Source of the DNA: Candidatus Hydrogenedentota bacterium
Lineage (GTDB): Bacteria > Hydrogenedentota > Hydrogenedentia > Hydrogenedentales > SLHB01
Length of the DNA: 10,359 nt
NCBI GenBank assembly: GCA_023384315.1
Contig: JAHDWY010000094.1
Span: 1-10,359, forward strand
Direction: 5' to 3'
This document shows positions 7,698 through 10,359 of the stretch, piece by piece (the stretch's first letter is position 1; each line of letters starts with the position of its first letter). The position numbers were made by a program, and so were the translations under genes. The notes under the pieces were generated by a model that ran no database searches, was not told where the DNA came from, and was given only the letters and a program-made list of their open reading frames with translations.

Positions 7698-7751
7698 GTG
7701 CTGGTTATCCATTTGCTCAAGAGCCCGGCGGCAGAAAGGCATAGCCAATGA
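7698..7751 (+). CDS. Possible 17-codon leader ORF coupled to the next gene
   Basis: A GTG codon follows an excellent ribosome-binding site (AAGGAGAGG) by six bases and opens a 17-residue frame, MLVIHLLKSPAAERHSQ. It stops in TGA, overlapping the ATG of the exported-protein gene as ATGA. The overlap suggests translational coupling: ribosomes would be loaded by the strong upstream site and restart on the downstream ATG, which has only a weaker AGAAAGG site. No repeated amino acid points to classical attenuation. It could also be a chance ORF, with the strong site being a relic of a lost start. Confidence 0.35.
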   Translation: MLVIHLLKSPAAERHSQ

Positions 7752-8212
7752 ATCATTCAACGACGGTGCTGGCCCTGTTAATTCTCGTGCTCCTTACCGC
7801 ATCGTCGGGCGCCGACTTGCTCGACAGCAAGTTGGTGACGATCGACTTCACCAACCCGCGTGACGTCGCGAAGCAGGCAACGTGGACCGATCCAAAGGTG
7901 GTCCAAGCGAGTGAACAGGGTCTGTTGCTTGCCTGGGATAAAAGGCCTTTACGCTCGAAAGACATACCGGAGAGTGAACGGGGAACATTCACGAAGAACG
8001 TAATCGTTCACATCGAGCCGGTTCCGGTGGGATGGTCTTGGCGACCGGTAACGTCCGTGTGGGTACGCGCGGAGGTGACGCCGCCGGGTGCGTTTGTCTT
8101 TTTGCCGGACACCACCGTGTATCCGCCAGGCGAAATGTTTGCGCGATTCAGCCCGGACCTCAAGAATTGGTCATCGTGGCTAGCCCTGGAGCGGATACCT
8201 CCCGACATCTAA
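7748..8212 (+). CDS. Exported protein of unknown family, N-terminal part of a gene broken by TAA
   Basis: The 154-residue frame begins with a Sec signal peptide: short polar start, hydrophobic core VLALLILVLLTA, and a likely cleavage after SSGA near residue 22. The mature part is beta-rich with aromatic and proline-rich stretches (VPVGWSWRPVTSVWVRAEV, ARFSPDLKNWSSW). The RFSPDLKNWSSW segment resembles the repeated F/YSPDGxxWS pattern of extracellular sialidase- or beta-propeller-like proteins, but this is too short to assign a family. The frame ends at TAA (8210-8212). The same frame stays open for another 114 codons with equally protein-like sequence, so the intact protein would be about 269 residues. 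Either the gene is a recent pseudogene, the stop is a sequencing error, or a truncated product is made. The next gene overlaps the distal end of the frame, supporting an originally longer gene. Confidence 0.6.
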   Translation: MNHSTTVLALLILVLLTASSGADLLDSKLVTIDFTNPRDVAKQATWTDPKVVQASEQGLLLAWDKRPLRSKDIPESERGTFTKNVIVHIEPVPVGWSWRPVTSVWVRAEVTPPGAFVFLPDTTVYPPGEMFARFSPDLKNWSSWLALERIPPDI

Positions 8213-8557
8213 ACAGACCCTCGACAGATCTATCAAATTTCGCTCCAAGCGCCGGCCGCGGATCAGGCGGCGTACGAGGCCAAGTTGAGAGAGTATGCTG
8301 AGAAGAATGTTCCATGGAAGAGCGATGAGGAAGCTGCGGTCGAGTGGATACTGAAACAGCAACCGGATTTCTTTTCGAAACAGATTCCGTTCATCGGATA
8401 CGTGCAATTGAAATTTGAGATTGCCTTGAAAGGGGATCAGCGCATTGAATGCCTCGAATTCAGGCTAAGCTACCAAACTGGAGGCATGCACAGTATTCCC
8501 AGAGACGAGAGTGTCTACAAGGATCGAAACGGCCCCTGGAGGTTCAGAGCAAAATGA
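8213..8557 (+). pseudogene. In-frame 3' remnant of the exported-protein gene (after TAA)
   Basis: This stretch continues the reading frame of the gene at 7748 immediately after its TAA and runs 114 codons to TGA at 8555-8557. Its product looks like real protein: a charged helix-forming region (AAYEAKLREYAEKNVPWKS), then VEWILKQQPDFF and alternating strands ending RNGPWRFRAK. The terminal TGA overlaps the ATG of the next gene as ATGA, an arrangement expected of a functional two-gene operon. A single base change (for example AAA to TAA) would explain the break. A TTG at 8285 with GAGG five bases upstream could in principle restart translation, but that GAGG is also part of ordinary codons. I recognise no domain. 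Confidence 0.6.
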
Positions 8558-9003
8558 AAGTCATTCCTGCCGCAGCCGCCATTCTGCTCGCTCCGGTTTT
8601 GCTATGTGGTGCCGTCTGCAACCGCGTGGAATTCCCGCCAGTCAACAGCACGCTGTTGAACCCGAGCGGAAATTTCACCTTGTATGTCAGTAATCAGAGC
8701 TTCGCCATTAGCCCCGTTGACATCAAAGTGCAGATTGATGGCGAGGTCGTTGTGCATCAGAACTTCGACGTTGGAACCCAGCACAACTGGAAAAAGTTCG
8801 GGATCGCACTGCCGCCGGGCGTCCACTCCCTTACGGCCACGTCAACGAAAGGTGATGCAACGCTTGAGCAAGAGTTCACGGTAACCGGGGAGCATTGGGC
8901 GGTCGTCGACTATTGGTACTACCCGGAAGTCACGGGTGGCGCGGGTCCGACTCCGAGAACGCTCAGCTTCAGCATTCAGGACAGTCCCATCGGGTTCATG
9001 TAA
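8554..9003 (+). CDS. Small exported beta-sandwich-like protein, unknown function
   Basis: The 149-residue product starts MKVIPAAAAILLAPVLLCGAVC, a clear Sec signal peptide. The cysteines at its end resemble but do not match a lipobox (residues before each Cys are LL and AV rather than small), so a lipoprotein is possible but unproven. The mature part reads as successive beta strands (FTLYVSNQSF, VDIKVQIDGEVVV, KKFGIALPPGVHSLTATS, LEQEFTV, HWAVVDYWYYPE, RTLSFSIQD), like an immunoglobulin-type sandwich. I chose the ATG at 8554 because it begins the signal peptide, overlaps the previous TGA as ATGA and has GGAGG eleven bases upstream; a longer frame from 8449 only adds sequence overlapping the previous gene. 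It is probably an envelope or secreted binding protein made together with the preceding exported protein. Confidence 0.7.
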   Translation: MKVIPAAAAILLAPVLLCGAVCNRVEFPPVNSTLLNPSGNFTLYVSNQSFAISPVDIKVQIDGEVVVHQNFDVGTQHNWKKFGIALPPGVHSLTATSTKGDATLEQEFTVTGEHWAVVDYWYYPEVTGGAGPTPRTLSFSIQDSPIGFM

Positions 9004-9118
9004 GTGCGGCGAACGGACTGCAAGTTTCACGGTCCAGGCGCCACCCGAGCCGCAACCGCGGCAGGCCACCCTACAGAGCGCCGGGAGACCTGTTGTGGTG
9101 GGATTGGCCGGATCTCCG

Positions 9119-9147
9119 TTGACGGCATCGGGACGCCAGCATATACT
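9119..9147 (+). promoter_or_regulatory. Near-consensus sigma70 promoter for the small peptide unit
   Basis: TTGACG (9119-9124) and TATACT (9142-9147) each match five of six consensus bases and are separated by exactly 17 bp. Transcription would begin near 9154, 116 bp or more after the end of the preceding gene. The unit it heads ends at the terminator at 9559-9598, giving a transcript of about 445 nt. The -10 is identical to that of the gyrB promoter. Confidence 0.65.
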
Positions 9148-9153
9148 GAATCC

Positions 9154-9370
9154 AGGTGGAGTACCGGGGGCTTGTGCCACGTCAATTGGGGAACCGATCC
9201 ACCATTGAATTAACCGGGGCCAAGCCTTTTTGCCACAATCCCGAATGGGGTCGTGTCTGAAGACTGGTGGCGAGCAATCGGTTGCTCAACGACATGCGTA
9301 CACGTCGCGGGCGCCGCCGCCCTGTTGGTATGGGCAGGCGGTTCTCGCGCTAAACATGGAGGGAGTCAGG
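9154..9370 (+). promoter_or_regulatory. Structured leader RNA upstream of the four-cysteine peptide
   Basis: About 217 nt lie between the predicted start of transcription and the peptide ATG, and no convincing ORF fills them. Several folds are visible: GGTGGA (9155-9160) with TCCACC (9198-9203); GGC-TTGT-GCC (9169-9178); a weak terminator-like GGGGC-CAA-GCC hairpin followed by five T (9216-9230); and a perfect GAGCAA-TCGG-TTGCTC hairpin (9272-9287). GGCTTG (9169-9174) can also pair with CAAGCC (9221-9226), competing with the two small hairpins. This could be a cis-regulatory leader, a small RNA, or unremarkable GC-rich leader sequence. It matches no riboswitch class that I recognise. Confidence 0.4.
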
Positions 9371-9550
9371 ATGAGTCATGTGAAACGGTTGACCAAGGTG
9401 AAGCAGACGCCGGCACTGGCGGCGGGCGGAGATATTGCGGACTGCTTCAGGGGGTTCATCAACGGCGAGTACCCGTTCTTCGGCGTACCCAGCTTTGTGG
9501 ACTGCCTGAAGTGTTCGAAAGGCGGCGGTAGCTGCGCCGAGCCTGAGTAA
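9371..9550 (+). CDS. 59-residue cysteine-containing small peptide with Gly-Gly junction
   Basis: The ATG at 9371 has a strong GGAGGGAG ribosome-binding site ending about six bases upstream. It opens a 59-residue frame ending TAA nine bases before a perfect terminator hairpin. The product has two halves. A basic N terminus without cysteines (MSHVKRLTKVKQTPALAAGG, residues 1-20) is followed by an acidic, aromatic and glycine-rich C-terminal part with four cysteines at 25, 45, 48 and 55 (DCFRGF, DCLKCSKGGGSC). The layout resembles leader-core organisation of double-glycine-type secreted peptides or RiPP precursors. However, the usual hydrophobic positions ahead of the Gly-Gly are poorly matched, and no maturation or export gene is in the window. 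A small zinc-binding protein is an alternative because of CxxC at 45-48. The start, stop, ribosome-binding site, promoter and terminator agree, so I regard it as a real gene of unknown function. Confidence 0.6.
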   Translation: MSHVKRLTKVKQTPALAAGGDIADCFRGFINGEYPFFGVPSFVDCLKCSKGGGSCAEPE

Positions 9551-9558
9551 TCCATCCT

Positions 9559-9598
9559 GAAGCCCCGGCTCCCTCGGCGGAGCCGGGGCTTCTTCTCT
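9559..9598 (+). terminator. Strong intrinsic terminator after the small peptide gene
   Basis: GAAGCCCCGGCTCC (9559-9572) and GGAGCCGGGGCTTC (9579-9592) are perfect 14-bp complements around a 6-nt loop, followed on the plus strand by a pyrimidine tract TTCTCT. It begins nine bases after the peptide's stop codon. It lies between that gene and the convergent 3' end of recF and may also hinder recF read-through, though no T-run follows on the minus strand. Confidence 0.85.
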
Positions 9599-9627
9599 GA
9601 TGTGATCTACAGATTCGCTTCGCAAAG

Positions 9628-10359
9628 TCAGGCGACTCTGCTTACCACCCCCGCTTTGACCGAAAACCGGGCACAATCTTTGGGGAACAGGCCTTCCTTG
9701 TCCGTTAAGTCCGTCGTGGTCATGATGCATTGAACTTGCGCGGACAGCGTTTCTACCAACCGGCGCGACCGGTTGGCGTCCAGCTCAGAGAAGACATCGT
9801 CTAGCAGGAGGATGGGGTATTCCCCGACGCGCGCGCGGATCAATTCCAGTTCGGCCAGTTTCAATGCAAGCGCGGCGGTCCGCTGTTGCCCTTGCGAAGC
9901 GAAGGGCCGGGCGGCCTTCTCGTCGACGGCGAACAACATGTCGTCGCGATGGGGCCCATGCGTCGTAACGCCCTGGCGGAGGTCGTTCTCGCGGGACGCG
10001 GCCAGCACCTCGATAAAGGGCGTGCCGTCGCGCACGTCGGGCCGGTAGGTGAGCACCATGGGCTCGTGTCCGGCAATGGCCGAATACGCGGCGGCGGCAT
10101 TGGGCGCGAGGGCCTCCACGAATTGCCGGCGCTCGTCCATGAGCACGGTGCCATGCGTGGCGAGTTGCTCGTCCCACACGTCCAGCAACGCGGCATCCGG
10201 ACGTGGTTGGCGTAGAAGCTCGTTCCGTTGACGCACGACGTTTCGGTACTGCTGCAAGGCATGCAGGTAACTCGGGCTGAGTTGCGATAGCTCCATATCG
10301 AGAAACGTACGACGTTGCGACGCCGAGCCACGCACGAGGCCTACGTCTTCCGGCGAGAA
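9628..10359 (-). CDS. recF: DNA replication/repair protein RecF, C-terminal part (runs off the window)
   Basis: RecF is an SMC/ABC-type ATPase that binds gapped DNA and helps RecO-RecR load RecA during gap repair. The frame is open to the last base of the window, with 243 residues visible, so roughly the first 120 of a normal ~360-residue protein, including the Walker A loop, lie outside. The visible start FSPEDVGLVRG and RRTFLDMELSQLSPSYL are RecF hallmarks, followed by the arm region QQYRNVVRQRNELL. TTHGPHRDDMLF, the ABC signature FASQGQQRT, Walker B ILLLDDV and the SELD D-loop follow in order, all intact. The stop is TGA (9628-9630). It should be followed by dciA on the same strand, but an opposite-strand block of about 2.1 kb intervenes. 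The upstream neighbour off-window is probably dnaN. Confidence 0.96.
   Translation of the reverse strand, partial: FSPEDVGLVRGSASQRRTFLDMELSQLSPSYLHALQQYRNVVRQRNELLRQPRPDAALLDVWDEQLATHGTVLMDERRQFVEALAPNAAAAYSAIAGHEPMVLTYRPDVRDGTPFIEVLAASRENDLRQGVTTHGPHRDDMLFAVDEKAARPFASQGQQRTAALALKLAELELIRARVGEYPILLLDDVFSELDANRSRRLVETLSAQVQCIMTTTDLTDKEGLFPKDCARFSVKAGVVSRVA

Noticed and set aside
7705..7713. TTATCCATT as a DnaA box / origin signal
   Set aside because: It is a single 7-of-9 match with no cluster or AT-rich unwinding element nearby, although the gene neighbourhood is origin-like.
8449..8553. Longer start for the gene ending at 9003
   Set aside because: The added 35 residues overlap the previous frame and would bury the clear signal peptide that starts at 8554.
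8285..8557. Independent 90-residue gene starting at TTG 8285
   Set aside because: The upstream codons from 8213 are equally protein-like and in the same frame as the gene at 7748, so this is better explained as the distal part of an interrupted gene.
8936..9208. Possible frameshifted continuation of the second exported protein (frame with a Pro-rich segment after 9003)
   Set aside because: The protein already ends after a final beta strand (SFSIQDSPIGFM), which looks like a natural terminus. The shifted frame has little protein character and contains the strong promoter at 9119-9147.
1..10359. CRISPR arrays, tRNA or rRNA genes, insertion sequences
   Set aside because: I saw no spaced direct repeats of 24-40 bp, no cloverleaf or rRNA motifs, and no transposase frame or terminal inverted repeats on either strand.

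Overview
The window is bacterial chromosomal DNA, moderately GC-rich by eye, carrying part of a classical replication-gene cluster. On the minus strand, in transcription order, are the C-terminal two thirds of recF (running off the right edge), dciA (DUF721), gyrB and gyrA. This is the familiar recF-dciA-gyrB-gyrA arrangement that often lies near dnaA/dnaN, so dnaN/dnaA would be expected to the right of the window. GyrB has the long TOPRIM-domain insertion seen in many Gram-negative bacteria. Together with two small exported proteins of no family I recognise, this suggests a Gram-negative, possibly uncultured, PVC/Hydrogenedentota-like lineage. That placement is a guess.

Region by region: 1-284 holds a sigma70-type promoter (extended -10) and the leader of a plus-strand MATE-family efflux transporter gene (285-1661). 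That gene converges on gyrA. The 338-bp convergent junction (1662-2000) has no gene. It holds a GATACC hexamer repeat, a GAAA-tetraloop hairpin, a good intrinsic terminator for gyrA and a degenerate AATTCNN heptamer repeat that abuts the gyrA stop codon. gyrA (2001-4514) and gyrB (4575-6989) form an operon with a 60-bp gap. It is driven by a strong promoter (TTGTTT-17-TATACT, minus strand) between dciA and gyrB, with a perfect palindrome near the expected transcript start. dciA (7111-7467) sits upstream.

Between dciA and recF, about 2.1 kb of opposite-strand DNA splits the replication cluster. It contains (a) a possible 17-codon leader ORF, (b) an exported-protein gene broken by an in-frame TAA at codon 155 whose reading frame continues open for another 114 codons, (c) a second small exported protein translationally coupled to it by an ATGA overlap, and (d) a self-contained transcription unit: near-consensus promoter, about 215-nt structured leader, strong ribosome-binding site, a 59-residue four-cysteine peptide gene and a perfect 14-bp-stem terminator. 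This last unit is the most interesting candidate for something undescribed.

Functionally, GyrA and GyrB make DNA gyrase, DciA is the probable DnaB-helicase loader/partner, and RecF acts in gap repair and fork recovery. The MATE pump exports drugs or metabolites. Both gyrase subunits differ at a classical drug-contact residue (GyrA Ser83 to Gln; GyrB Arg136-equivalent to Gln), which hints at intrinsically altered quinolone and aminocoumarin sensitivity.
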